Assembly (NCBI GenBank): GCA_031772625.1
Contig: CM062819.1
Coordinates: 1,234,876,955-1,234,940,954, forward strand
Direction: 5' to 3'
From: Pinus tabuliformis
Lineage: Eukaryota > Streptophyta > Pinopsida > Pinales > Pinaceae
DNA length: 64,000 nt
The position numbers were made by a program, and so were the translations under genes. Shown here one piece after another: positions 34,233 to 47,064 of this stretch (positions within the stretch are counted from its first letter, which is position 1; each line of letters begins with the position of its first letter). The notes beneath the pieces are model-generated. The model was not told the DNA's origin. It saw only the letters and a program-made list of their open reading frames with translations, and did not search any database.

Positions 34233-36304
34233 ATGAATACTAAAGGGACTAACTTTGATTTCGACTCCTCCAAGTAAAAAAAAATGGTTGGTAGTGTTGG
34301 CTCATGTTTGATTCATGAGCCACCCCTATAAAACTTGTGCAAACCATTGTGCTCTATTTCTATACCTAAAATATAATAAAGATGTAATATCTAAACATAG
34401 AAACACTTAGTAGGTGGGGTCCCCTAGAGCAATAAGGTTTTTCACCAACTTTTAGATTCTAATCCATACTCTACGACTCTATGATTATTATTAACAACAA
34501 CATATGCATGCTTCACACTTATTAATGGAAATGATTACAAAAATAAGCTCAGCTTAGACATTTTCTTTTGCTGTATGATTAATATTGTCTTTAGATATGG
34601 CTCTCATACATATGAAGAATTGTTGGAATCACCCTATCGTTTGATTCCGAGCACACACATAATATTCATGTCAGTACCATTGGTACACATAAGTATGACA
34701 ATTCCAATATTATGTGTTGAGATATCTTGGTTACATATAACAATGATTGACTTATTTAAATATGAAATAGTTGATGTAGGGCCAAGCATATGCCTTGCCA
34801 CTGTGATGTGCAATAATAAATGTTTTTATAGAGGTTCATGGGTATGAGTGTAAAAATAGTGTATTGTGCTAGGCACAACAAGCATTACAAATGTTGGTTA
34901 CAAGAATATGTAACAAGGGTTGATATTTTATTTTGAAACATGCAATGGAATAATTATATACATGGAACCTTTAATGGTGTGTGATAAAGTGTTACATGTG
35001 AAACTTTGGTATGTCATGGAGTTTTTTTGTATTGTATGTCATGCATTAAAAATTTGGGAGTGGCATGGTTAATGCCCTACATTTCAAGGGGCCTTGAGAT
35101 GTTGGTACTATATTTGGAAACTCATATGGCCTTAAAGTCCTGCTACCACCCTGCTCAAGAATTTATTCTACTAAATTTCTCTACTCTTTGAGCCAAATTG
35201 CAACTTGATTCAAACCTTAAGATTACAGAGAAGCTGATTCTTTTTTGTGGGTTTTCAGTTGCATTACTGGAAATAGTTTGGGTCTTCTAACTAGCAGACC
35301 GAAACTATATAAACCAAGGAATGTCCAAGCATGAGACCCACTGATGCACTATCCTGTTAGATAATTGTCTATGTGGCTTTGCCCGTGTAATTGGTGCGGG
35401 TTAATCCCCTCATCCTATTTAATCTTTTTTTTCTTCCATTCTTATTCCCTATGCTTATTTATTGTTTTGTTTAGTACTTATCCCTGTATACAAACTCAGC
35501 TATGTCCTCCCAAAGATAGCTTGTTGTTGGCACCGAAAATTCTCTTCAAAGTGTTAATATTTACGTGCAAAGTTTAATGATGCTTTGGCCTCTTCTCTCA
35601 GTCAAATATGTTCTATACAATTTGCAAGACAAGACCTGGTCCTTGGTCTAAATTCTAACATCCATAACTAATTACCTCCACTGTAATCTCTATTGCTTGA
35701 AAAAGACTCACCCAACTTGACATTTTTTGATGACCTAGGCAAGAGATTGGTTCATAATAAAAAATTTGAATGGCACGAGTAAATTTTTGATTTGTTATAA
35801 TATTTTCATAGAGCCTTTGTCTCTGCATGCAATTCCTATGCTATGTATATGGCCACACATGTACTCTTTTCCCTTTTGGTTGTATTATGCTCAAATTTTA
35901 ACAACTCAAGAAATTTTGGTTGTTAAAAGAAGTCCTCCATCTCATGTATTCTGGACCATTATAGTCATTTTGAGTCTGAAACATGCATGAATTTTTTTGA
36001 ACTCTTATGGTCATGTGTTTTACACTTGGTTGTTTATTTGCACTACTTTGAACTATTGTTCCCCCTAGGTGAGAAGATTTTTGTTGAAAATTATAACCAA
36101 GTCATGGCCATTGCAATGTCTTCTTTGTTTCCATGCTTCATCTTAATATAATATATTACGAAGTTATTTTTACAAAGTGGGTGGGTTGGTTCTTGCAACC
36201 AAGCATATCCCCCATCTGCAATGACATACCATGGTCGTTTCCATGTTTACCTTTTTTCTTTGTTTTTACTTTAGTATAATACTTTATTATGCCCTAAATA
36301 TGTT

Positions 36305-36353
<49 letters not shown>

Positions 36354-36723
36354 CACTATCAGAACCCCACCCTATTTAAAACACTTGTCGCATGTCATGT
36401 AAATAATTAAACCTATCTCCCAGATTCTACAATTGGAACCATGCTTACATAGATGAAGCATTGATTCCTCTCACTTTAGTAAGCTTAAGAAGACCACAAA
36501 ATATGTCATTGCCTTTGCATTTTTGTACATGAAATTCATAGAGAAAAAGGGGACTTTATTTTTTAATAAAGATAATAAGTCTCAACCCCTCCCTTAGTTA
36601 AAAAACTACTCCTCTCCCATACATTTTTATCACTTTCCAAATATCTTCATACAAACAATGCTAGAGCAATTAATTTGAGCTGCTACCTTTGGTGCATCTA
36701 TTTCCTTGTTGTTTTCTAAGAAC

Positions 36724-36766
<43 letters not shown>

Positions 36767-36939
36767 TTTTTTTTTAGTGTTTATCCCATGCAAAAGTTAC
36801 AATTATTTTATCGAAAATTTCTATTGTTGTGATACATTGCATAACTCTATTGTGTATAAATGGTTGTTGACAAGTTAGCCTACCATGATGTACAAGCATG
36901 AACATAAGAATTCCCTTCAAATATTTGCTTCCTTGTTCT
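34233..36939. other. Non-coding DNA with TA microsatellites
   Basis: No recognisable coding or element ends. TA dinucleotide repeats lie at 36308-36350 and 36726-36765. The ORFs of 60-90 residues here resemble nothing I know. The right edge is the target of the copia-type element; the interrupted sequence continues at 45188. Confidence 0.55.
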
Positions 36940-39001
36940 TGTTGGTAAAAATACTTGGGGGGGGGGGGGGGGGTGTGTGAATCAATATTTTAAAATTCAC
37001 TTAAACTTTTCTTTCCTTATCCAGATTTCTATATGCGACTAAGATGAAGCAAACCTGTGTATGTGTGTGATTATTATGTAGACAACTAGCGTATATCCAT
37101 TTAATCCATCACCTTTTTAATCTGAACTAGTGCATAAATACTTCATTAGGTTTTAATTAAACATTAACCATGTGTAGTAAGAACATAATAAACCATCACA
37201 CATAAGAAACACATCAACACACATGAACATCATGATTTTAAGGTGGAAACCCAATGTGGGAAAAAGCCATTGTTGTTGTCATCTCTACCTTCATATTTTA
37301 CTATAGTGGAAAACATCTTACAATATTATACTGGCACAAACTCATACTAGTACGCAGACACCCACCTGTAGAAGGCTACAACCTTCTCTCGTTCTCCAAC
37401 ACCCACTAGAAGGGAGCTCCAACACCTTGACCTCATTTACCAACACCCACCAGAAGGGAGCTCCTACCCCCTGATCTGATTTACCAGCTACCACTGGAGG
37501 GAACCTTCGACTCCCTTATTGAAGGCTCCAACCTTCAACACCTTCGTGGACCACGTTTCATAAATTTTCACACTAGATCCACCTGAATAAAATCTATAGG
37601 TCACATTTCATAAAATTTTAAGACTGAACCCACTATCATCATTTAAGCTGAATATCAAATAATAAAACTAAAACCAATCATCATATCAAATCACTTAATC
37701 ACTATACCAACTGAGACCCAAATCAATATCAAACAAACAAAGCAGTTAGATCACTATAAATCCATTCACCAGAATACCAATCAACATATTGTTCATCACA
37801 TAAACTGGATTCTATCACTGCAAACCCTGATCAACCATATATCGAAATATATACGCTACTATTCTTAAGAATATCTGTGTATATACACACTTTCCATAAA
37901 GCATATCCATGTACAAATCTCAAAACAATGAACCCTGAAACTAAACCACTGTTATTCTAAAAAAAACACTTAGTTACACTTTGAGCTACCGAATCATTCT
38001 GAAATAATCACAGAACCATCATAACTAGAAACATCATCACTCTTCAATCGAACAATTCATCTTCAATCATCACTATTAAACCTAGATCATCAAGTAAGAC
38101 TTCATTTACAAACAACATAAACACAACAAGACTGATTAAATTGATCAAACATCTTATTCAACAAAACCCTAGCTTATATACACGCTTTCCATAAAACACT
38201 TCCGCATGTATACATGCTTTTCAAGAATTAAACCTTCATACAAATCTGAATTGATATATGACTTACCAACATTAAAACCACGTATGTGCATGCCTTTCAG
38301 GTTATCAAACCTGCGTATATATATGCAATTATTGACTTATAACTTTTTTGCACATCAAACCTTTAGAACAAACCCATATCTCGACATACATAATAAAACA
38401 TGTGCCAGACATAAATATTACAGATCAAATCACTCCATTATTAATATAGTAATTTAATATCTATTGGATTTGATCCATCATCAAATTCTCGGGTGCATAC
38501 TTAGTTTCAGATCAAACAATTCTTTACTAGCCCATTACATGCACACTTTCTTTAGATCTAACTATTCATTAATTATTCATCATTTTCACACTCCAAGTAC
38601 TTTGATATTCATATCCTTATATAACCTATCCCTTAGCCGATAACACAGGTCAAAGCCACACTAATGCTGATGGTATTCTTTGACGGGATCAAATATCTGT
38701 TTCTAGGCTCAATACCATGGTAAAGACCCTTAGTATTTAGAATACCATGGTGCGGAAACTACACACGCCTTTTCTTCTTCATACCTGCGTGTGTATGCAT
38801 CTTTGCTTCACAGAACCCGCGTATACTTCTTCAAAATTCATCTTTATCATTATTTTGTCTCTAGACTGCTACGCCTTTGTCCAATCTCTCTGTCATATGT
38901 AGACACATCCTGTTGACATCTTCATCAAGTAGGTTGCCATCAAAGGACAACTCATCAAGTAGGTTGCCATCAAGGACAACACACTAGTCATAATGCCAAT
39001 A
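36940..39001 (-). repeat. 3' LTR of the gag-only copia derivative
   Basis: Matches 43090-45187. A 17-base G run sits near its left end (36957-36973). Confidence 0.85.
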
Positions 39002-41000
39002 ATCTCCCCCTTTGGAATCGATGACAACATCTTTTGTGTTTGGTCACCACCACTTGTAAGTACCTGTAAACAGGTCTGTAGATATACCAAGCATTCTCCA
39101 AACACCAATCTTCTCTCCCCATTTTGCATAAAGGGAAAAGGGCTAACCAATGCTGAATGAAGGCTTCTCTCCCTTTGTTGACATGAGTGTTGCAAATCTG
39201 ATCTATTGAGTATGTATACTGAATACTGACCATGCTCCCCCTGAGCATATGCTGAATTTTATGAAGATATATAGAGAAGTACATGAATCTATGACTCAAC
39301 TAGACATGACCTTTCCTATCACCAATGAATCATGCTTACATTGACCACCCAACACAGTGGGGTTACAAACCACATCAAATACCAAAAAATATGGGATTAC
39401 ATGACTTGACCACAATAGTCTATACATGACTGGATATTACAATTTTTACATCATAGGTATTTAAATTACCTTTACATCAAGAGACATATATGAAATTTAT
39501 AACCAAGACCAAATACCTCTATAGTGAGGTATGATAGTCATTAACGACCATCATATACTGAATAGGATCTGCACCTTAAGTATCTGTCAGTAGCAACATG
39601 AGCAACACCATGCATATTTTCAATATCATCAGCCCGTGACCAAGTATGCAACATTAACATCATAAGAGTTTTCTGTATAGATAAGATATCAACTCATCCT
39701 CTTGACCTTATCAAGTTCAACTTGATCTTTCCCTTTGTAGGAATAACCTCAATCCATGTTCATCAAAGCACCATATATTTTCATGCATCAACCAAGCATA
39801 TTCCATGTCTTCAAGTATCATCCAATAGATATAGCAATAAAATATCAATAACCATATCTTCACAAAACCATTTGCATCATATCATGTACATGTAGCTCGT
39901 GTAAGCACCATAGGCATCATCCATGACAACATCATCATCATCAAATAATCATAGCAAGGTCTACATGTTCTTTCCACAACAATCCCCAACATATCATACA
40001 TGTATCATCACTAGAGAGTTTTCTATCATCCCACATCTGATAAGAATCAACCATAATTAGCAACTCATGCATCATCATTCAAGAACTTCAACAACATAAG
40101 CAACATCACCATTGATAAGCATCATTATGTACCAAGGAATTCTAAAGCAAACATAATGCCAACAATGCATTATTAGAAGCATAACAAATGCTCCCCCTGA
40201 ACCTGTGCCAACTGTTCACTGTCAGATCTGATCATATCATCTCATATATTAGTAAGGACATCAAAGTATCTTCATCAATTAGTTATCCATCAAGGCATCA
40301 ACAACTTATAAAAGCCAAAACCACTTCTAAATAGCATCAATAGACTGTAACCATCAATCATCAGAACAAGAAAGCCAAATAATAATTGTTTGAAGCATAT
40401 TATAGATTTTTCCCGAGTCTCTCCCACTATTTCTTCATCATAAAAAAAGATATGCAATTGTTTAGATCAAAAATCACGTATATACGTGACTTGTCTTCAT
40501 AGGATCTATGTATAAAAAGTAAAATACTAATATTTTATAACCACAACTCCCCTTGAGCCTGTTTTGTTTGTACCTGTTCACTGTTACTACACCAGATGCA
40601 CTGTCAGTAATAAAAACAACATGAATATCAAAACAATCATGTGAATCATCATAAAGTCAAAACATGTATTTCTCCCCTTGAAATTATACATCACTGATCC
40701 TGAGGACTTGATAATCATCTTCTACTCTTATGAGGTCATGTACCTCACATCATTTATGCAGTCAATTTTAGAAGTATTCTTTTAAGAATAATGGACTACA
40801 ATGGGCACCATCTTCTTTTACTCTGAGTCTAAGTCCTCCTCATATCTATGAGAATTCAGTTCTTCAAGCACATAATTTGTTTGGGTTTCTATATCCTCTT
40901 GCTATGACTTTTCCAATTTCTTCATCCATAACCTTGCACTTGGTTGATGTAAACACAATTATATTTCCTTTATCTGCCATTTGACCTACACTTAGAATAT
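39002..41000 (-). other. Interior 3' region with repeated polypurine-like motifs
   Basis: No pol motif in any frame. The minus strand carries several copies of a GGGGGAG-type motif, e.g. complements of CTCCCCCT at 39004, 39236 and 40192, plus weaker CTCCCCTT copies near 40547 and 40674. The young copia element has the same motif set between RNase H and its 3' LTR. Confidence 0.6.
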
Positions 41001-41039
41001 TCTGCTTTAGCCCTTGAACTAATAAAGTATCAACTTCTC

Positions 41040-43030
41040 CTCTATGTTTATTAATTCCAGCTCAACCCTTTCCCATAACTTCCACTAGAGCATTATTTCC
41101 AAGAATAACATTACCAGATTGGTTTTTCTTGAAAGACTCCATCTTATTGTTATCTCTAGTCATGTGATGAGAGCATTCACTATCTATGTACCATTTATCT
41201 TCTTCTTCAATGAGTAGAGAGAAAGACCACACCTTATCTGTTCTTCTTATTTCTGCTTATTACGAGAAATGTTAGTGGATCCAACTTTTTTCAGGTCTTC
41301 TGACATCAATATTCTTATCTGATTTCTTTCCATGTTGTTTGAGGCGATCCATATATTTGTTCCTGCATTCTTTTGCTACATGGCCAAAATTGTTACAATC
41401 ATAACATCTTATATGAGTAGAGGAATCATAATATTTATGTTTCATATTCCTTCTATTGAAATCAATGGCTTTGTGACCAAATATATTGCAAGAAAAACAA
41501 TATCCCTTAAATAATCCTGAGTACCTAGAAGCTCATGATCTTTCAGTGAATCAATTATTTTCTTGTGATTGAAACAATCTACTTCTACAATTGGCTGCAA
41601 CGTGTCCATAATTATGACATATAAAACATTCAACATTATTGATTAGAGGAGAGAATTGATTAACATTTCTATAGTTAGGAGTAAATGATTTTCTTTGAAG
41701 GTTCAATTTCCTTGGTTGTTTATCAGCTTGACTTCTTATCTCTTTGTTGAGAATTTTAGGTTTTGCATTGTTACCCTTTAAATTTCTTGCATCAACTTGT
41801 GAACTAGATTCACCTTCAATAGTTTCATGAAAACCAAGACCAGATTTGATGGTGGGAGACCTTTGACTACTAAGAATATTATCCAAAATCTTACTATTAT
41901 CTTGAAATCGTAATGTTTACCTTTTTCTTCTAATTTACCTCTTAGAATGTTTACCTCAACCTCCATTCTTTGATATTTCTTTTCCTTTTCTAGATACTGC
42001 TTCTCCATACCTTTTTCAACCCTTCTTCCTTCTTCCACTTGCTCTTTTAGTTTGAGAGTCTCATCTTTCAGCCCATTTTCTTGTTCTTCAAATGCTTGAA
42101 GTAGTTCTTTATTCGGCTTATTTGATTTTTCAAGATATGCTCTTAGAGAGACGATCTCAGGTTCAAGACCTTCATAATATTGTTTAGATTCCACAACAAT
42201 ATTTACCGATTTAATATGATCCTTGTTATCATATGCCTTCAACTTATCTTTAATATTAACAATCTTTTTCAAAGAAAGATCAAGTTTTGTTCTAAGATAA
42301 AAAATTTCTTCTATTCCGTCTTCTTCCGAATCAAAAACTCCATCATCATGTTTATTTTTTGATACATTGTTAGGGATAAGATTACCTGGTAGTTCCATTG
42401 ATGATGAATCTTCCTTTGGGATTTCTTCATGGATTGCTTGTAGCTTATCCCACACTTGCTTTGCAGTTATATAATGCATAACCTTATTTAATGACAAATC
42501 AAGTATGCTATAAAAGATGTCACTCACAGACTTACTGTTATTTTTAACTTCCTCATCCGATGGAGGAATTTTGCTGTAGCCATTTCATACTAGATATCGA
42601 AGATCAAGGTTAATTAGATTAAACTTCATATTTTCTTTCATTGTTGATAATTATCTTTGCTTAGCATAGGAACATTTTCATTTTTCATTGTTTCTAATTT
42701 GCCTTGATCTTTTGCTTCTAGAGGAATCATTTTTGAATATGTTTTCTCTTTAGAGTTCTTATTTTCACTTTTACCCATGAGTGTAAGTTCAGTTTTTTCA
42801 CCATCATCATCGCTATCATTATTGCATAGACAAGGAAGTGGACCACAATTAGAACAAAAGCCCATACCTGATAATTCTTTGTTATTGTCTTCTTCATTCT
42901 TGATCAATAGAAAGCGTGGTGCTCCAAAACTTGAATATTTGTTGACATCTGTAACTTTCACTGCATCTGATATATCATTGTCACAGTTTTCTGAATCCCT
43001 TCTTCGAGTAATCTTCTTCTTTCCCATCAT
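41040..43030 (-). pseudogene. Copia gag and protease start
   Basis: A first block (43030-42638, 130 residues) has GFCSNCGPLPCLC and acidic tracts. A second (42527-41778, 249 residues) has a UBN2-like start (HYITAKQVWDKLQAIHEE) and then a long coiled coil rich in Glu and Lys. Three zinc knuckles follow: CFICHNYGHVAANC near 41600, CFSCNIFGHKAIDF near 41490 (last Cys lost) and CYDCNNFGHVAKEC near 41385. The protease start is WYIDSECSHHM near 41190, with DSE where DSG is expected. Pol ends soon after. Several stops break the frame. Confidence 0.82.
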
Positions 43031-43074
43031 CTTGACGGATCTCCTTCAAGCGATCAAGCTTCTTCTGAAGGTCC

Positions 43075-43088
43075 GACTCTGATTCCAA
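43075..43088 (-). other. Primer binding site, initiator tRNA-Met type
   Basis: The minus strand reads TTGGAATCAGAGTCGG-like sequence two to three bases after the LTR. It matches TTGGTATCAGAGCAGG with three changes. The leader beyond it (CTTGATCGCTTGAAGG) is shared with the young copia element. Confidence 0.78.
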
Positions 43089-43089
43089 T

Positions 43090-45187
43090 TGTTGGGAAAA
43101 ATACTGAGAGGGGAGGGTGAATCAGTATTTTAAAACTCACTTAAAATTTTCTTTTCTCATACAGATTTTTGTACGCGACTATGATGAAGAAAACCTACAT
43201 ATGTATGCGTCTATTATGAAGACAACTAGCATATATCCAGTTAACTAATTTTTCAGTTAATCCATCACCTGTTTAACTTGAACCAATGTATCAATACTTC
43301 ATTAAGCATTAATTAAATAGTAACCATGTGAAGTAAGAACAAAATAAACCATCACACATAAGAAACACATCAACACACATGAACATCAAATTTTATAGGT
43401 GGAAACCCAATGTGGGAAAAAACCACCATTGATGTCGTCTCTGTCTTCATCTTTTATTATAATGAAAAAAATCTTACAATATTGTACTGACACATACTCA
43501 TACCAGTACGTAGTTACCCACCTACAAAAGGCTACAACCTTCTCTCATTCTCCAACACCCACTGGAAGGGAGTTCCAAACCACTGATCTCGTTTACCGAC
43601 ACCCACTGGAATGAAGCTCCTACCCCCTAATTTGATTTACTAGCTACCACTGGAAGGAAGCTTTGAATCCCTTACTAAAGCCTGTAACCTTCAACACCTC
43701 TGTGGACCACGTTTCATAAATTTTCACATTGAATCCACTTGAATCAAATATGTTGGCCACGTTTCATCAAATTTTCAGACTGGACCCACTATCATCATTT
43801 AAGCTCAATATAAAATAATAAAACTGAAACCAATCATCATATCAAATCACTTAATCACTGTATCAATTGAGATCCAAATCAATCTCAAACAACCAAAGTA
43901 GTTAGATCACTGTAAATCCATTCACCAGAATACCAATCCACATATTGTTCATCAGAGAAACCAGATTCTGTCACTACAAACCTTGATCAACTATATATTA
44001 AAATATACACGCTATTGTTCTTAAGAAAATCCACGTATATACTTGCTTTCCATGAAGCATACCCTCATACAGATCTCAAAACATTGAACCCTGAAACTGA
44101 ATCATTCTTAATTTGAAACAAACACTAATTTACACTCTGAACTACTGAATCATTATGAAATAATCACAGAACCATCACATATCTTCAATCACATACAACT
44201 AGCAGCATCATCACTCTTCAATCAAACAATTCATCTTCAATCATCACTGTTAAAACCAGATAATCAAGTAAGACTTCATTGATAGAAAGCAAAAACACAA
44301 TAAGACTGATTAGACTGATCAAGCATCTTATTCAACAAAACCCTAGCTTATATAAGCACTTTCCATAAAACACTTCCATGAGTATACACGCATTTCAGGA
44401 CTTAAACCTGCATATAGATCTAAATCGATACGTGACTTACTAGCATTAAACCCACGTATGTACGCGCCTTTCATGTTATCAAACCCGTGTATAGATATGC
44501 AAGTATTGACTTATAAATTCACTGCACATCAAACCTTAAGAACAAGCCCATCTCTTGAAATACATAATAAAACATGCGTAAGATATAAATATTACAAATC
44601 AAATCACTCCATTATCAATATAGTCATATCAGATCTATTGGATCTGATCCATCATCAAATTCTGGGTACATACTTAGTTTCAGATCAAACAATTCTTTAC
44701 CAGCCCATTACATGCACACTTGCTTCAGATCTAACTATTCATGAAATATTCATCACTTGCACACTCCAAGTACTTTGATCTTCATCTCCTTATATATCTT
44801 AGCCCTTAGCTAATACTGCAGGCCAAAACCACACCAATGCCAATGGTATTCTTTGACGAGATCAAATATCTGTTGTTGGGCTCAATATTATGGGTCAATA
44901 CCATGGTAAAGACCCTTGATATTTAGAATGCTATGGTGCAAAAATTGTACGCACCTTTTCTTCTTCATACCCACATGTGTATGCGGCTTTTCTTCACAGA
45001 ACCTACGTATACTTCTTCAAACTTCATCTTTATCATTCTTTTGTCTATGGACTGCTATTCCTTTGTCCAATCTCTCTATCATATGTAGACACATCATGTT
45101 GACATCTTCATCAAGTAGGTTTCCATCAAAAGACAACTCATCAAGTAGATTTACGTCAAGGACAACACATTAGTAGTAGTGCCAACA
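43090..45187 (-). repeat. 5' LTR of the gag-only copia derivative
   Basis: Begins TGTTGGGAAAAATACTGAGAG and ends AGTGCCAACA. Matches 36940-39001 throughout. Confidence 0.86.
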
Positions 45188-46335
45188 GTTCCATCTTTTC
45201 ATTTCACGTATGGTATTCCAAGTACCTAAACTTCCGCATTAGGAAAAATCCATTTAGATGATTGTGTAATTAGTTTAATTATCATGTGGATATTTCCATG
45301 ATTGAATTTATTATTTTTTCATGGACGAGCTTCTCTAGTAGAGGTTAACATGGAAACTATAGGTGAAAGTAAGGAGAGCTAATGTAATATGGCATGAGAA
45401 TAGAAATAAGAGAATTGGGTTCTCTATTCATTTTGATGCAGATTCAAAGAAGTTTAACTAGCTCACCTAGACTAGTCATTTATACCTAAAAGAAACCCAT
45501 CTACTCCTCTTGTATCCCATAATTCTCCATAACCACATTCCAAACATCATGGAGATGCTATGTCCTCCCCTTCCTTAGCAACCACAACCACAACCACAAT
45601 ATCACGATGGGTGGGAGCTGAAACCCACCAGACAAACCTTTGTGATTTCCAAATGGACCTCTACTTCTTGTCATGACATTTCTCAACATGTGCCTCTCCC
45701 TTAGATTCCATTTGCCATCTCTCATGTTGAGCATATTCCCATGCATGAACCTCAAGTCTCCCCTATGCAGACATGAAAAGGAAAACAATATGATCCTCAT
45801 GCCAATTTTCTCTTACACCAAGGCTACCTCAACACACTCCCACACCAACATTCCTAGAACTAATGATGTGGTCTGTGTGTGGGGGGGGGGGGGGGGGGGG
45901 GGGTGCGGTAAGAGAAATTTATTTTTTGGATTTACATCTTGAGATAAGTGGAGGTCATAAAATGGATGAGAAAATAATTTTTTGTGTTCCATACAAGGAT
46001 CCTGAACTTTCATGAGTAAGAATATGTTTTGATTTTATTTACTTTTCAAACATTTACAAATGCATATTTTATGACGACAGCATGGTGCGTTTGATGATAT
46101 AGATGATTATGATGGTTGATATTACATTCATGTCACGATATTTGTTCTCTCTCTCTCTCTCTCTCTACAAAAAGAGCAAGAGGGCTCTGAAGGAAAGGAT
46201 GGAAAAAGAGTGAGGAGAGGTATGTTGAACTTATAAAATTTTCATTTTCCTGATATATTCATTCTCTTGAGTTTGAATAACTTAACTGTTTTGTTGACAA
46301 CAAAAATACCTTGAGGACTGACAAGGATAAAATGG
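45188..46335. other. Non-coding DNA with G run and TC microsatellite
   Basis: A G run of about 24 bases lies at 45879-45903 and a CT repeat at about 46146-46167. No recognisable gene. Confidence 0.55.
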
Positions 46336-46660
46336 ATACATTGTTGAAAACTAGACAATTTCTATGGGGGGGTGAATCAATAATTGTGTCATAATTTCTT
46401 ATGCAAGACACAAATTGCATGGAGAACCCATTCCCTCTTTTACATCAATTTTGCAGGCTTCTACATACACGAGGCTTCAACCTCTAATTTCTTATGCAAG
46501 CTACAACTTGCATGGAGCACCCACTCCTTCTTACAGGCTCCAACATGTTATTTTTCAGGCTCCAACATGTTGTTTTTCAGGATATTACCAAAAAGGAGAC
46601 ACCAATCCCCTGAGAATATTACAAATTTAGTGGTTTACATGGTCCTTGAATTCTAAGTTC
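46336..46660 (-). repeat. Copia-type LTR fragment
   Basis: TGTTGAAAACTAGACAATTT followed by a G run and GGTGAATCAATAATT resembles the left ends of the LTRs at 36940 and 43090. Downstream it has a direct repeat of about 92 bases (CTTATGCAAG...TTGCATGGAG) and a 22-bp tandem pair (CAGGCTCCAACATGTT) at 46534-46577. No second end was found. Confidence 0.5.
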
Positions 46661-47064
46661 TTATTTTTTCTTTGGTTATGTTCTACAATCTGTCTCTACT
46701 CCCTTTATAGTTGTTTATATCCTCTTCTCCTCTTCCTCAATTCCGCTTCACTTCTGATACTCTTCCTCTTTCTCTCTTCACCAGGAAATTCATGAACTTG
46801 TTCTCATATAATTCAATTCACTAGTAACTCTACAATTCAAAAATGAGTATTTTTATAGACATAGTTTGTTGATTGTTTGTATACCAATGCAGGAATTTGA
46901 AGTGAAAGGTTGCCTCTTTGTATTCCAAGGCTGTCTCTTTGTGGTCTACCTATTCATTTCCAACTTTGAAGATAAAGCCAAGATAAAAGGACCATGTACT
47001 TCAAAAAACTTAAGTAAAATAAGCTAGAAACAATGATTTCATAATCCAAGGCCCAAAATTTTCT
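46661..47064. other. Unassigned non-coding DNA
   Basis: No ORF or element signature. It may be diverged upstream LTR sequence of the next element, but I could not align it. Confidence 0.4.

Larger units (their letters stand above)
36940..45187 (-). mobile_element. Copia-type gag-only derivative (pol mostly deleted)
   Basis: LTRs of about 2.06 and 2.10 kb begin TGTTGG and end CCAA(T/C)A. The flanking GTTCT (36935-36939) and GTTCC (45188-45192) match 4/5. Minus orientation is set by a tRNA-Met primer site at 43075-43088 and a polypurine tract (AAAGGGGGAGAT on the minus strand) at 39002-39013. The 4.1-kb interior has gag and a protease start but no integrase, reverse transcriptase or RNase H. 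The ends, leader and tract match the young copia element at 55426-63006. Confidence 0.85.

Noticed and set aside
34575..34847. 90-codon ORF as a small gene
   Set aside because: No domain, promoter or splice evidence; the hydrophobic translation is typical of AT-rich non-coding DNA.
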